Assembly (NCBI GenBank): GCA_001632435.1
Contig: KV423950.1
Span: forward strand, 45,134-109,133
Source: Calocera cornea HHB12733
Lineage: Eukaryota; Basidiomycota; Dacrymycetes; Dacrymycetales; Dacrymycetaceae
DNA length: 64,000 nucleotides
Reading direction: 5' to 3'
The position numbers and the translations under genes are program-made. The notes under the pieces were generated by a model. The model was given only the letters and a program-made list of their open reading frames with translations. It ran no database searches and was not told where the DNA came from. This document shows, piece after piece, positions 11,457 to 22,717 of the stretch (positions are counted from its first letter, which is position 1; each line of letters begins with the position of its first letter).

Positions 11457-12205
11457 GTGCAAGCTAAAGCACAGGCAGAGCTCGACCGCATCATCAGAAG
11501 AGACAGGCTCCCGACGCTGGCAGATCGCGAACGTCTCCCTTACTGTCAAGCGGTGGTGCAGGAGACAATGCGGTGGAACCCAGTGGCACCTACATGTGTT
11601 CCCCATCAGATGATGCAGAGTACGGATTGGGGTCGCTTTGTCCTTCTGAAGGGTGCTATACCTTCTTTGCAATGCCTGGTGCGTCGCTGCGGTCCCTTCC
11701 TCTCCTTTCGAGTCCATTCAACGACGTCAGGGCATTCACTCATCATCCCTCTGTCTATCCTGATCCAGATGTTTTTATTGCCGAACGGCATTTGACACCG
11801 GACGAAACCATGTTGTTGGCTGCAGCGCGACGACCTGGGGGGGGNNNNNNNNNNNNNNNNNNNNNNNNNNNNNNNNNNNNNNNNNNNNNNNNNNNNNNNN
11901 NNNNNNNNNNNNNNNNNNNNNNNNNNNNNNNNNNNNNNNNNNNNGGGGGGGGGGGGGGAATTGGGTATGGCAGGAGGTACGCAGTTCCATTTTCGTCGGT
12001 TTCGCTTGCAATTGCCTGCCAAAGGACTTCCAGGAGACTGAACCCAAGAAGTACTTGACAAGCACCTTTCGGTATGACCTTACTAACATTTCTGCTCAGT
12101 CTTGTTCTCACTATCACATAGCCAACCGGAAGACTTGCCTTGTGAACCAACACCGAATTGTGAGAATGTGGCCGAATTGTTGAAAGCATGGGTGCAGGAT
12201 GACAT
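11457..12205 (+). pseudogene. P450-B2: 5'-truncated P450 lacking the heme cysteine
   Basis: Homology to P450-B1 begins mid-exon (QAKAQAELDR, matching B1 from about 2036) and includes the K-helix ETMR. A 100-base gap interrupts it. After the gap the text jumps from the start of the heme intron to TGCCAAAGGACTTCC, skipping about 100 bp that in B1 encode VCPGMHLAEASIF. The heme ligand is therefore absent. The C-terminal exon has also lost a base before the stop. Certainly non-functional as a P450. Confidence 0.85.
11845..11944. other. Assembly gap (100 N) flanked by poly-G
   Basis: Exactly 100 Ns bounded by G runs of 8 (11837-11844) and 14 (11945-11958). The G runs are absent from homologous B1 sequence and are probably sequencing artefacts. 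Confidence 0.9.
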
Positions 12206-12866
12206 TCGATCAGAATGAGGACGGAAGCCACTTACACATTTGCTTTCATCTCTGCTTGGAACCTAAATAACAAACATACGAGCCTGGTATCAGAGCGTCG
12301 TATGCATAAAGTGTATCTTTGATCCGACACAGCAAGATTTCGGTTGACTCTCCGGAAGGAGAGAGGTGTGTGTCACTATCAACGGTGACACAATCATGAA
12401 TCACCGTCCCATCTACAAAGCAACCGGATAGGAAGAGCTTTGGGGGACTACACAGACCAAGTAGAAGTTGGCAGTCTCCCATATAGACAGTTAGTGTGAA
12501 GGTGGAGGGCCGAGGCGAACGGAAGCTTCATAGACGCCATGGGCAAGTGTCCGGCGTTTCAGCCACTACCCCTGCAGGGACGGCGATGATCGACCAATTA
12601 TGTAAGATCTCCTTCTTTTGAATTACCTATGTACATGCCTGCGCAGCAAGTCGCACACGATGCCATGCTCAACAGGCTGATCTCCCAAGTGCATACCGTC
12701 AAACTTGCAAACGCCGGTTATCGGCAAACGCACAGCCATCGAAAGTTGCCGGGCGAGACGAACGACGGCATATATCTCCGTCGACAAACCTGACATCTTT
12801 CCCCCGTAACCCCCGGTCCTCCCCCACAACCCCAAGCGCCAAACCCGCTTCTAGATAGCTGGAGTC

Positions 12867-14816
12867 ATGACAGCCGAGTCAATCCCTCTCTCCGCCCGCT
12901 TTCAGATTGGCATCGCCTTTCTCTTTATCATTGCTACATGGATTTGGCACCAGCGCTCATCCGCGCGTCTTCCGCCGGGTCCGAATCCAATACCAATCAT
13001 AGGGAACACCGCCCTCCCCAAGGACACGCTGTCCTCATTCAAGAGCTGGGCTGACCAATATGGGGACATAATGACATTGCGTATACTGGGGAAGAATCTT
13101 ATCATCCTGAACTCAAGGAAGGCGGCCGATGAGCTGCTGGAGAGGAGGTCTTCATCAACTTACGCCAGGCCGGTCTATACGATGGCGCATAAGATGTAAG
13201 CTCCATCTTCTAGATTCTAGGGGTCTTGGCGTCCTGACGGAGCATGCAGAGTGGGAATGGAGCACTTTCCGTCACAAACGAGCGACCCGGATAAGCACAG
13301 GACACACCGTCGCATGTTTGCGACGGCCTTGAGCCCTCGCGCATCGGAAGTGTACTGGCCGACGGAGATGTTGGAAGTACGCAAAGCTGTGAGGGATATG
13401 CTGAACGGGCCCGACAACTATGCGGCAGCTATTCAGCGGTGAGCTTTAATGATGTCCGCAGTTTGCCACAGTCCTTACGCGGTGAGATAGTGCTTTGGCA
13501 AGCATTGCGTTGAAAATCGCCTATGGTTATGACATAGACAACGAGGACGACGGTCTCATCAAGAAAATTCAGCGCATGATGCGCATATTAGTAGAAGGTA
13601 AGCCGATTCATGTGGCTTCAAGCATGTCTTGTGTTCAATGTCGTCATACCCATTTGACAGTGCAGATACCCGGACGTTTTCTTGTGGACGTCATACCTGC
13701 ATGCAAGTCGTTGAACGCCGGTGCTGCGGGGGTATGCTTACTGCTATGTAGTGAACTACCTGCCCACATGGATTCCAGGCATGAAGTTCAAGCGCGATGG
13801 AGAAGTGTGGGCCGCGCAGATCAGAGAGGTCGAGCAGATTCCTTTTGACCGCGTAAAGCAGGACAGGGTTCGTGTTCATAAGCATATTCTTCAACGTCTG
13901 GCTGATGTCCCTAGGCCGCGGGGATCGCCAAGCCGTCCTTGGTTTCCACTCTGCTGGACCAAAGCTGGGCTGTCGATGAAGAAAACGGCATCAAGGTGGT
14001 CGCGGGTGCCATATATAACGCTGGAGCCGACACGACTACAGCTGCGATTCATAACTTTTTGGCTGCCATGGTCATGTTCCCGGATGTGCAGGAGAAGGCG
14101 CAGCGTGAACTGGACGCTATCATCGGACGAGGCAGGCCTCCGACCATGGAGGATCGCGCTCATCTACCGTATTGTTCGGCAGTCGTGCTTGAGACGCTGC
14201 GCTGGCGGCCTGTCATCCCAGCAGGCATTCCACATGTATTCGTCCGTGATGAAGAATTCATGGGATATCTCATACCAAAAGGCAGTGTAACGCTGGCAAA
14301 TCTCTGGTGAGATCATACTTGCCGTTGTGATTCACTGCCGGGACTCAACACGGGGGGTAGGGCCATGTCGCGGAACGCAGCTGAATACCCCGACCCAGAG
14401 ATATTCAAGCCGGAGCGTTTCCTGGAAGCGGACAAGCATGGAGCTGAGAACGTGGAAAAAAACCGGTTTGTCTTTGGGTTCGGGCGCCGGTATGGCCAAT
14501 CGCATGACTGGGGAAAGAACGAACTGACGATCTCGGCAGTGTTTGTCCCGGCATCCAGCTGGCCGATTCCAGTCTCTTTGCTGCTGTCGTGTCGATTCTG
14601 TGGACGTGCAACATATCACGGCCAAGTAGCGGATCTGCGAAGCCACAAGAGATGCGGTTTGGAACTACCCTTAGAATCCAGTAAGTCTTCTTTCGTTCCA
14701 CTCAAGCACCTCTGAAAACGAGTGGTCATGGCAGCCGACCCAACCCATTTCCGATACATATCACCTCTCGCTTTCTTGGTGCTGCCGAGCAGATTCGTGA
14801 CACCATCCATGATTAG
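12867..14816 (+). CDS. P450-A2: cytochrome P450 monooxygenase
   Basis: Paralogue of A1 with the same nine-exon structure. The start MTAESIPLSARFQIG aligns with A1. Landmarks: N-terminal anchor, LPPGPNPIPIIGN, I-helix NAGADTTTAA, K-helix ETLR, FKPERFL, heme loop FGFGRR (intron) VCPGIQLADSSLF, and last exon ending RPNPFPIHITSR with TAG at 14814-14816. Intron 4 (13703-13751) has the same GC donor. It differs from A1 and A3 by scattered substitutions (Gln/Asp in the post-heme helix, GRG for GRD), so it may have a shifted substrate range. No frameshift or stop in the spliced reading. An LTR element has landed in its 3' spacer. Confidence 0.9.
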
Positions 14817-14926
14817 TACTTCATTCGGAAATCGGTATTTATCCTCGTGTGTTCACATTGCTCTTGTGGAGCTTCCAGCACACACCAAGAGCAAACTTGG
14901 TTCCATCACATACCCTTGGCCGGTGG

Positions 14927-15154
14927 TGGTTGTACGAATCTGAGTTCAAAGGGGCGGGGCGGTAAACGATATGCGATTGTACGAAGTCGACGTCGAGGAG
15001 AGAGAGCGCAAAAGAGCCCAAAGCGGCTGTAAAACTGTAAAGACCGGAAATATGCCTCCGTTTAGGCTAAACCGGAAGCAAAGGAAGGAGTCTAAATAAA
15101 GAAAAGCTAGTCTAAAAGAGGAAATATATACTGAGGCCCGAAAGCCATCAGTCA
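14927..15154. repeat. LTR, left copy (228 bp)
   Basis: Direct repeat of 17307-17534. It differs at only three positions that I can see, all CG here versus TG in the other copy. Confidence 0.85.
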
Positions 15155-15318
15155 TACCCCCCCAAAGTTAAAATCTGACTGCCCTCAGTGAGCAAGCGAA
15201 AAAGGTGGCTGTGCTCATGGCTGTGCTCAGGGTCTGATTGATTGATTAAGGCACTGATGCCCCGGACCCTGACCCATCACTTCTTGATCCTCTTGGCACT
15301 TCTGGACCCTTAAATCCG

Positions 15319-15903
15319 ATGGCCCCTACTCCTATCTCCGACCTGCTTGACGCGGAAGGCCAGGACCCTGGCAGTCCGGCCTGGGATGGCTTCAGCAGTG
15401 AGGCCGCTTCCCCTGCTGTAGACTTGGGCTCTCTGGTTGAGGAAACTGACTCCTCCACCCTGGAATCACTTTCACTGGTCGATCAGCTGCATGCTCTCAG
15501 TGATAAAGAGAAGCTTGAATATGGAGCTGATGGCACGGTGCGCAGAATAGTGGCTGATTTTCAATTTCGGCTAATCGAGTAATAGTGTGACTGGTGCTTT
15601 AACCATCTTGAAATCAATTCTGAAACCAACAAACTCGTTAATCCGTACTCGGGTCCCGAATTCAAGTGCAAGTGGGGCTGCCAGCCCTGCAGGGAGAAGC
15701 AACTGGTTTGCACCTTTGCTGCTCGCCACAAGAAGACCTTGAAGAAAATCAAACCCAAGACTTCTGTGGAAGAACAAATTTGTGCTCTTGGCAAGAAGAA
15801 ATTGAAATTGGCTAGTCAAGCCACGATTAACCGTATTCATGCACTTGGAGCCAAACTGAAGGCTTTGCAGAATGAGTATGAGGAGTTGGTAGCTTCCTTG
15901 TAA
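15319..15903 (+). pseudogene. Gag-like ORF of the LTR element, stop-interrupted
   Basis: One frame from ATG 15319 to TAA 15901-15903, broken by TAA-TAG at 15580-15585. The first part is acidic and serine-rich (SDLLDAEGQDPGSPAWDGF). After the stops comes a cysteine-rich module CDWC, then CKWGCQPCREKQLVC, and a lysine-rich coiled-coil-like tail ending NEYEELVASL. This layout suits a nucleic-acid-binding capsid-type protein, but it is not a classical CCHC knuckle. Assigned by position only. Confidence 0.45.
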
Positions 15904-16294
15904 TCGGCTTTAAAGGAGTCGAATTTGTAGATAGTCTTTTGTTCTCGGCTTTAAAGGAGTCGAATTCGTAGTTAGTGACCTATGCCCTAGAAACTCGAAT
16001 GCGGGGGTGAGAAAACCGAGTTCGTCTTGCCAGTTGTGATTTCGGCATCCATATACCCAAGCATAGTCATTGATCAATTCTTTGAGTTTGGCTTGCTATG
16101 GGGGCCTTCGTACTTTGCAGCAGCCATCCAGTTTGCACGTGTGATATCTGATTTCCAGTGAAAGTGTCCCAGCACTTTACACATGGTTTCCAGCAAAGAA
16201 AATGAAATGAACAAGAGAAGGACAACAGTAAAATGAGTCAAATGAGTGGCGGGGGCAATAGTTGAAGTTGGGTATATTAAGAGGTGTCTTGTAT

Positions 16295-17306
16295 TCAGGC
16301 CAAAGATGCAGTATCATTACCAAGCTTGGATATCGCAATGTTGGAGACAGCTGCATCTGATCGGGGTGGGTTGTCCGTAATCACTGTCTTGTTGATGTTG
16401 GCAATCAAGGCATCCAACTCAACCTGGGAGCAGCCCAGAACATCCAACACCGAATATGTGTGTTGCTTCCGAGTAGCCAATGGAATTACCCGAAATGCAG
16501 CAATACGGGTACGAAGCACCGAACCATCCAGATCAGATATGATATATGAGCCCCCAGAATTGCAATGAACAACCATTAGAGGTCCGAAATAGCGTGGTTT
16601 TGTTTTCCAGCCAAGATCATTTTCAATTCAAGTATTTCGGACAAGTACGAGCTGGCCAGGTTTGAAGTCATAATCATTGACTGTATTGGCATGACTGCAC
16701 AGAAATTGGGCTGCATATCGAAGTCAAGCCTGGTACACAGTGTCCTGTAGAGTGTGCAACTCGTGTTCTCGATTTGAGAGATGCCAAATACGGTATGCCA
16801 GGAGATCGGTTGTAGTCAGTGGAAGATCGGGAGGGGGAACAAGAAGAGTTTGCTGAACCAGGTCCATGGGGAGCGTGGGATGAATACCATGTGCAATGTA
16901 GTAGGGTGAAAATCCGGTTGCTCGCTGAATTGAAATCCATTCATTCCAGAATGCAAAGGGGACGAGTTCGGGCCATTGGTTGATATCATTGCCACATACT
17001 CGGACAATTGCCTCTCGAACAGGGTAATGCTTGGCTTCGACTAGGCCATTAGCACGGGAGTTGTATGCCAATATTTGAATATGCCGAATGCCATATCGAG
17101 TACTGAGTTCAGACACGGCAGCCACCCAGGGTGTCCCATTATCAGTCACTATCTTGCCAATTTGACCCCAGCGGCAGATAACATTCTCGAACAGGAAGTC
17201 AGCCAGTGCACGTCCGGTTTCGTGACGGAGAACACGGAACTCGGGATATGAACTGAGGGAACAGCGTGCTTGGGCAATATAGCGATAACCTTTTGAGACA
17301 CCAATA
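16295..17306 (-). pseudogene. Ty3/gypsy integrase-core relic
   Basis: From the inner edge of the right LTR the minus strand reads GYRYIAQARCSL, then IVTDNGTPW (second catalytic Asp region), then YNSRANGLVEAKH (with the Glu) and WNEWISIQRATGFSPYYIAHG. These are the conserved blocks of Ty3/gypsy integrases of fungi. The frame then meets two TGA codons where relatives usually have Arg (CGA), followed by the post-integrase text GQLVLVRNT. The zinc-binding head and all upstream pol domains are missing. Dead copy. Confidence 0.75.
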
Positions 17307-17534
17307 TGGTTGTACGAATCTGAGTTCAAAGGGGCGGGGCGGTAAACGATATGTGATTGTACGAAGTTGACGTTGAGGAGAGAGAGCGCAAAAGAGCCCA
17401 AAGCGGCTGTAAAACTGTAAAGACCGGAAATATGCCTCCGTTTAGGCTAAACCGGAAGCAAAGGAAGGAGTCTAAATAAAGAAAAGCTAGTCTAAAAGAG
17501 GAAATATATACTGAGGCCCGAAAGCCATCAGTCA
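17307..17534. repeat. LTR, right copy (228 bp)
   Basis: Direct repeat of 14927-15154; three C-to-T changes, all at CG dinucleotides, distinguish it. Confidence 0.85.
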
Positions 17535-17719
17535 GTGGGCAGTGTCACTTTTGGGCGGACAGAGTCGATCGCTGTCGAGACATTATGACGTCGCTCACCT
17601 TACAAACCAGTCGTGTAAACATGGACTCGATAAGTGGGACGATAATCCACCAGAGATGCGATCTTCGACGACGTATTCACGTCCGTGTCAAGTGTGAGTG
17701 AACGCCGTACACATATTCG

Positions 17720-17849
17720 CTAGGTCGATTGGAGCAGATGCTGTCCAACGGGGAGTGTCGCTGCAGGGCTGTGGCAAGACAACAACGAACGGACAGCCTC
17801 GTTCGTGAGGACGACCTTGCCGCTCTGAAGGAAATATCTCAGACACCCT
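17720..17849 (-). pseudogene. PTAR1-like C-terminal stub (unit 2)
   Basis: About 43 codons of the PTAR1 end on minus, from the stop at 17720 to about 17848. They join directly to P450-B3 exon sequence with no spacer. The upstream spacer 17535-17719 matches the A3-PTAR1 spacer, so this is the far side of unit 2 beyond the LTR element. Confidence 0.75.
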
Positions 17850-18365
17850 CCATACATGCCTGGCAGATGCTGACATAGAGGTCAGTGCGGGGTTGGACAA
17901 GATGCAGGGATTGACCAACAACATGGAGCTACACTGGCAGTACCGCCGGCTGTTTGCGCAGGCATTTAACCCCCGCACTGTACAGAAGTATTACTGGGAG
18001 ATACAGATAGAGGAGATGTAGCGTGACGTAATGGATATGTTGGCTGGTACCTACAAGAACCCAATTTCGGCAATAAAATAGTGCACCTCCTGCACCCATC
18101 TCTTTTACCATACTAACCGGTCTTCCCAGCGCATTGGCGCCAATTATATCCCGGATCATGTACTCTCGCAAGCTTAAAAGCTTTGATGATCCCTATATCA
18201 TCAAAGTCTCAGAGCAGCTCAAAGACTTTGAGCATAGTACTTGGTTCACATTGCGTGATCAAAAATCAGCTGATTCTTCACACAGTTTCGACACTGGGAG
18301 TCTATCTGGTGAAAGTACTCCCGATTTGTGTGTTTCTAAAGTTGAAGCCAACGACACAATCTGAC
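17850..18365 (+). pseudogene. P450-B3: internal fragment of a P450
   Basis: Holds exon 2 to about exon 4 of the B family (QYRRLFAQAFNPRTVQ, then YIIKVSEQLKDFEHS). It starts at the unit junction and ends by jumping to the B 3' flank, so the I-helix, K-helix and heme loop are deleted. Exon 2 also carries an in-frame TAG (EEM-stop). It is useful because it preserves the lysine codon where B1 has TAA. Confidence 0.85.
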
Positions 18366-19022
18366 TAGATGAAGAGGATGACATTCGATCAAACTGAGGA
18401 CGGAAGCAACTCATGCATTTGCTTTCATCTCTGCTGGTATAAACGTAAAGAATATGTGAGCCTGCTTAGAATATTAGAGCTTGGTATGCATGAAGTGTCT
18501 CTTTTATCCGACATAGCGAGGTCTCGGTAAACTCTCGGGAAAGAGAACGAAGTGTGTGTCACTATCGATGTTGACACAATCATGAATCACCGTCCCATCT
18601 ACAAAACAACCGGATAGGGATAGCTTTGCGGGACTACGCAAACCAAGCAGAAGTTGGCTGTTTTGCATAGAAACACCCTATGTATGAGCACGAGGTATAT
18701 AGACTGTGAAGGTTGAGGCGACGTGTTCCGCGTTTCAGGCACTACCCCTTCGGCGTCGGGCGTCAAAAACGCGGCTACGGCGATGATCGACAGGTTATGT
18801 ACTGTACATCTCCTTCTTTTGAATCACCTATGTACATGCCTGAGCAGCAAATCGCATACCATGCTATGCTCAACAGGCTGATATCCCAACCGCATAACGT
18901 TAAACTTGCAAACGGAAGTTGGCAAACACACGGTCATCGAAAGGCGAGGAACGATGGTATATATCGACGTCGACAAACCTGGCATATCCCGCCCCCACCC
19001 TAACACACACACCTGCTTCTAG
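18366..19022. other. Intergenic between B3 and A3
   Basis: Homologous to 2759-3305 and 12206-12866 (duplicated spacer and A promoter). No gene seen. Confidence 0.6.
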
Positions 19023-20992
19023 ATGGCTGCAATCATGAAAGTCAAGGCAATCCCTCTCTCCGCCAGCTTTCAGATCGGCATCCTCTTTCTCCTTATCGTT
19101 GCTACATGGATGTGGCACAAGCGCTCATCCGGGCGTCTTCCGCCGGGTCCGAATCCATTGCCAATTATAGGGAACATCGACCTCCCCAAGGACACGCTGT
19201 CCTCATTCAAGAACTGGGCTGACCAGTATGGGGACATAATGACATTGCGTATAATGGGGAAGAATATTCTCATCCTGAACTCAAAGGCGGCGGCCGATGA
19301 GCTGCTGGAGAAGAGGTCTTCATCGACATACGCCAGACCAGTTTATACGATGGCCCATGAGATGTAGGCGCCATCGTCCTAGATTGTAGGGGATATTTGT
19401 GTACTGACGGAGTATGCAGAGTGGGAACGAAGCACTTTCCGTCTCAAACGAGCGATCCGGCTACGCACAAGACATACCGTCGCATGCTTGCGATGTCCTT
19501 GAGTCCGCGCGCCTCGGAAGCGTACAGGCCGACGCAGATGTTGGAAATACGCAAAGCTGTGATGGATATGCTGAACGAGGCCGACAACTACGTGGCAGCT
19601 ATTCAGCGGTGAGCCTTAAGCGACGTGCGCACTTTGCCGCAGTCCTTACCCGGTGTGATAGTGCTGTGGCAAGCATCGCCTTGCAAGTCGCGTACGGTTA
19701 TGACATAGACAAAGAGGACGACGGTCTCATCAAGAAAATTCAGCGCATGATGCACATATTAGTCGAAGGTAAGGCGATCCAGGTGGCTGAAAGTATGGCT
19801 TATGTTTAATGTCGTGATACGCATTTGCCAGTGCAGATACCTGGGCGTTTTCTTGTGGACGTCATACCTGCATGCAAGTCATACAGCAAAGGTCCTGTGA
19901 CGGTATGCTTACGGTTGTATAGTGAAATATCTGCCCACATGGATTCCAGGTATGAAATTCAAGCGCGATGGAGAGCTTTGGGCCGCGCAGATCAGAGAGG
20001 TCGAGCAGATTCCTTTTGATCGGGTGAAGCGGGACATGGTTCGTGTTGAGAAGCATATTTTCCAGGCTCTGGCTGATGTCGCTAGGCTGCGGGGACCGCC
20101 AAGCCGTCCTTAGTCTCCACACTGCTGGAGCAAAGTTCGGCTGTCGATGAAGAAAAATGGATCAAGATGGTCGCGGGTGCCGTCTATAACGCCGGGTCCG
20201 ACACAACTTCAGCTGCAATTCAGAACTTTCTGGCTGCCATCGTCATGTTTCCCGACGTGCAAGAGAAGGCACAACGTGAACTGGACGCTGTCATTGGACG
20301 AGACCGGCCCCCAACCATAGAGGATCGCGCTCATCTACCGTATTGTTCGGCAGTCGTGCTCGAGACGCTGCGCTGGCAGCCAGTCGCCCCGGGAGCCCTC
20401 CCGCATGTATTCGTCCACGATGAAGAATTCATGGGATATCGCATACCAAAAGGCACCGTAACGCTGGCGAATGTCTGGTAGGATCATACTTTCCGTTGTG
20501 GTTCACTGCCGGGACTCACAAGGGTGCGTAGGGCCATGTCTCGGAACGCAACTGAATACCCCGAGCCAGAGATATTCAAGCCGGAGCGTTTCCTGGAAGC
20601 GGACAAGCATGGAGTTGAGAACGTGGAACGGTTCCGGTTTGGCTTTGGGTTCGGGCGCCGGTATGGCCGAACGCATGACTGGGAGCCAAGGAACTGACGA
20701 TCTCGGCAGTGTTTGTCCCGGCATCGTGCTGGCCGATGCCAGTCTCTTTGCTGCTGTCGTGTCGATTCTATGGACGTGCAACATATCACGGCCAAGTAGC
20801 GGATCGTCCGCGAAGCCACAGGAGATGCGGTTTGGGAATGCCCTTAGAATTCAGTAAGTTTCCTTTCGTTCTGCCACTCAATCACCTCTGAAAACGAGTG
20901 GTCCTGGCAGCCGACCCGACCCATTCCCAATACATGTCACCGCTCGCTTTCTTGGTGCTGTCGAGCTGATTCGTGACACCATCCGCGATTGA
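19023..20992 (+). CDS. P450-A3: cytochrome P450 monooxygenase
   Basis: Third intact A paralogue with the same nine exons. The ATG aligned with A1 and A2 is at 19035; a nucleotide change in the duplicated leader creates an in-frame ATG at 19023 that would add MAAI. Landmarks: membrane anchor, LPPGPNPLPIIGN, I-helix NAGSDTTSAA, K-helix ETLR, FKPERFL, heme loop FGFGRR (intron) VCPGIVLADASLF, and TGA at 20990-20992. Exon 1 is almost identical to A1 apart from the first residues, so A1 and A3 are the closest pair. Intron 4 (19874-19922) again starts with GC. It is convergent with PTAR1, 287 bp away, which is probably the ancestral arrangement of the unit. Confidence 0.9.
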
Positions 20993-21279
20993 TAATCCAT
21001 TCGGAAATAGATCTCTATCCTCGTGTGTTGACATTGCTCTTGTTGTGCTTCCAGCAGACGTCAAGAGCGAACTTGGCTCCATCACATACCGTTGTCCGGA
21101 GGACAATAGCCACGTTTGGGTGGACATAGTCCATCGTTGTCGAGACACTGTGACGTCCTGCGCCTTGAAAGCCAGTCGGGTTGGGCTTGATAGGCGGGAC
21201 GATAATCCACCAGAGATGCGAGCTTCGACGACGTATCCACGTCCGTGTCAAGTGTGAGTGAACGCCGTACACATGTTTG

Positions 21280-22542
21280 CTAGGTCGATTGGAGCAGATG
21301 CTGTCCATGTGCGAGTGTCGCTGCAGGGCTGTCGCAAGACAAAAACGAACGGACAGACTCGTTCGTGAGGACGACCTTGCCGCTCTGAAGGAAATATCTG
21401 AGTGTGTGACTGAACACAGGTAGCTCTAGTGGACATACCTGCTTGAGATACCAAACCCAGAACCGCAGTACATATACGCGATCCCACGCTAGCTCGCCCC
21501 CAGGCCCAGCCTCGCCAGCGTCGGCCAGAAAGTCGTCCTTCAATCGCTGCAAAGCCCTTTGTCCTTCCGTGTCAGGAAGTGTGCCGCGACATGCCAGAGT
21601 GGTACGAGCACCGAGCCAAAGCGTCTCGTGGTCCGGATATCGGCGAATGAGGTCAACAAAGTATTCCAACGGCCAACCGATAGTCGGAGTAGAGGGCGGT
21701 GGCGTGGCCGCGGGATACACATCGAGCTCCTGCATGAGACGCTGCAACTGACATAGATACTGAGCGGCCGAATAGTCAGAGATGTGAGACTCGAGCCACG
21801 ATGTCATCGTCGTATACTCTGTGAGGAGAAGTGCTTTCCACGCAGGATCGACCGCGGCGGGGCACCGTTCGCGCATGTGCTGAAGGATGAATGATCGGTG
21901 CGCCCAGGCGTGGTAGTTCCGTCGATATGACTCGCAAGCACGGGAGACGATGGAGACCTCTGTCTGGCATACATCGACCGGCAGCATCACCTGCCATTCA
22001 GAGGCGACCCTGACCGAAGGCGCGGCGGGGTAGATCCGCTCCAGAAGCCAGCGCCGGTGATGCCAGAGTAGCGAGGACTTTGAGTTCTTCGGGATCATCG
22101 CCAGAAGCCTGATGTACGCAAGTTCCTTTTGCACATCCAGTTTTCCATCCGAGATCATTTGCTTGCGGAAGTTGAACGCAGAGTTGTGATCCGCGTTGGT
22201 GAGCAAGACGATCGAAGAAGCTACCAGTGCGTCCTCGGTATTGGCGGTTTCCACTTTGCGGAACGACGGATATGTTCGAACGACCTCTAAGAACGCTCGG
22301 TAGAGTATCTTCTCTGGGATACCGAGGTGGCCTTCGAAGAGGAGGAATGGGGAATGTTGGTTGTCCGGATATTGGACCTGCCACTCCTTCCCTGTACCTG
22401 GGATGAGTTCGACATCCTGACTGGGTATGAAACGTTCAGCTTTGAGGTATTGCAAGAAGCATCACGGTCAATGGACGTACATTTCGTTGTCGGAATTCAG
22501 CAGATAGGTACCCAGTCTGCGCCAGACAGGCTCTGAAGCCAT
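21280..22542 (-). CDS. PTAR1/Ecm9-like prenyltransferase alpha-repeat protein
   Basis: About 400 aa in two exons (22542-22481, 22420-21280; 60-nt intron). The start MASEPVWRRLGTYLLNSDNE joins QDVELIPG, matching how PTAR1 proteins begin. PPTA-type repeats are visible as HNSAFNFRKQMI, LLWHHRRWLLERI and NYHAWAHRSFIL, the NxxxWxxR pattern of prenyltransferase alpha subunits. In animals and yeast (Ecm9) such a subunit pairs with the RabGGTase beta chain to form GGTase III, which acts on the SNARE Ykt6; that role here is by homology. A 41-nt candidate intron near 21425 is probably not real because the unspliced frame keeps protein-like text. This is the only complete copy; two stubs lie at 5560 and 17720. 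Confidence 0.8.
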
Positions 22543-22717
22543 CCAGACCAGTTTGTCGAACGTCCGACGGCCAGCAGTGGGAGACCCGCCTCCGGCCGCG
22601 GGCACCGCAGCGCGAGACCCTAACCTCGGAGCCGAGCTCCCGAATCCCGCTTCGCGGCTCCGGCGACCCAGGACCCTTCACCGCGTCGCCCGCCCAGTCT
22701 TCCCGAACCCACCTCAC
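22543..22717. promoter_or_regulatory. Short divergent promoter, PTAR1 / Sap30-like
   Basis: Only 175 bp separate the two start codons, so the genes probably share one bidirectional promoter. GC-rich, and I see no clear TATA box. Confidence 0.5.

Larger units (their letters stand above)
14927..17534. mobile_element. LTR retroelement, deletion derivative
   Basis: Two 228-bp direct repeats (14927-15154, 17307-17534) begin TGGTTGTACG and end ATCAGTCA. A 4-bp GTGG lies just outside each end, a plausible target duplication. The homologous spacers after A1 and A3 lack the insert, so it post-dates the duplication. The 2.15 kb interior has no reverse transcriptase or protease. It holds a broken Gag-like frame on plus and an integrase-core relic on minus. 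Next to LTR1 the minus strand is G-rich (a possible polypurine tract), and next to LTR2 it reads TGGTGTCTC (a possible primer-binding site), suggesting the original element ran on minus. Both signals are weak because the integrase frame runs through the second. Confidence 0.8.

Noticed and set aside
11837..11958. G runs next to the gap as a G-quadruplex feature
   Set aside because: They border an N-gap and are missing from the homologous B1 sequence, so a sequencing artefact is more likely.
17290..17306. TGGTGTCTC on minus as a firm primer-binding site
   Set aside because: It also encodes the integrase residues GVS in frame, so the match may be chance.
21384..21440. Possible 41-nt intron near the PTAR1 3' end (GTATGT...ACTCAG)
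   Set aside because: Too short compared with the 47-65 nt introns elsewhere, and the unspliced frame gives family-like text preserved in the stub at 5560.
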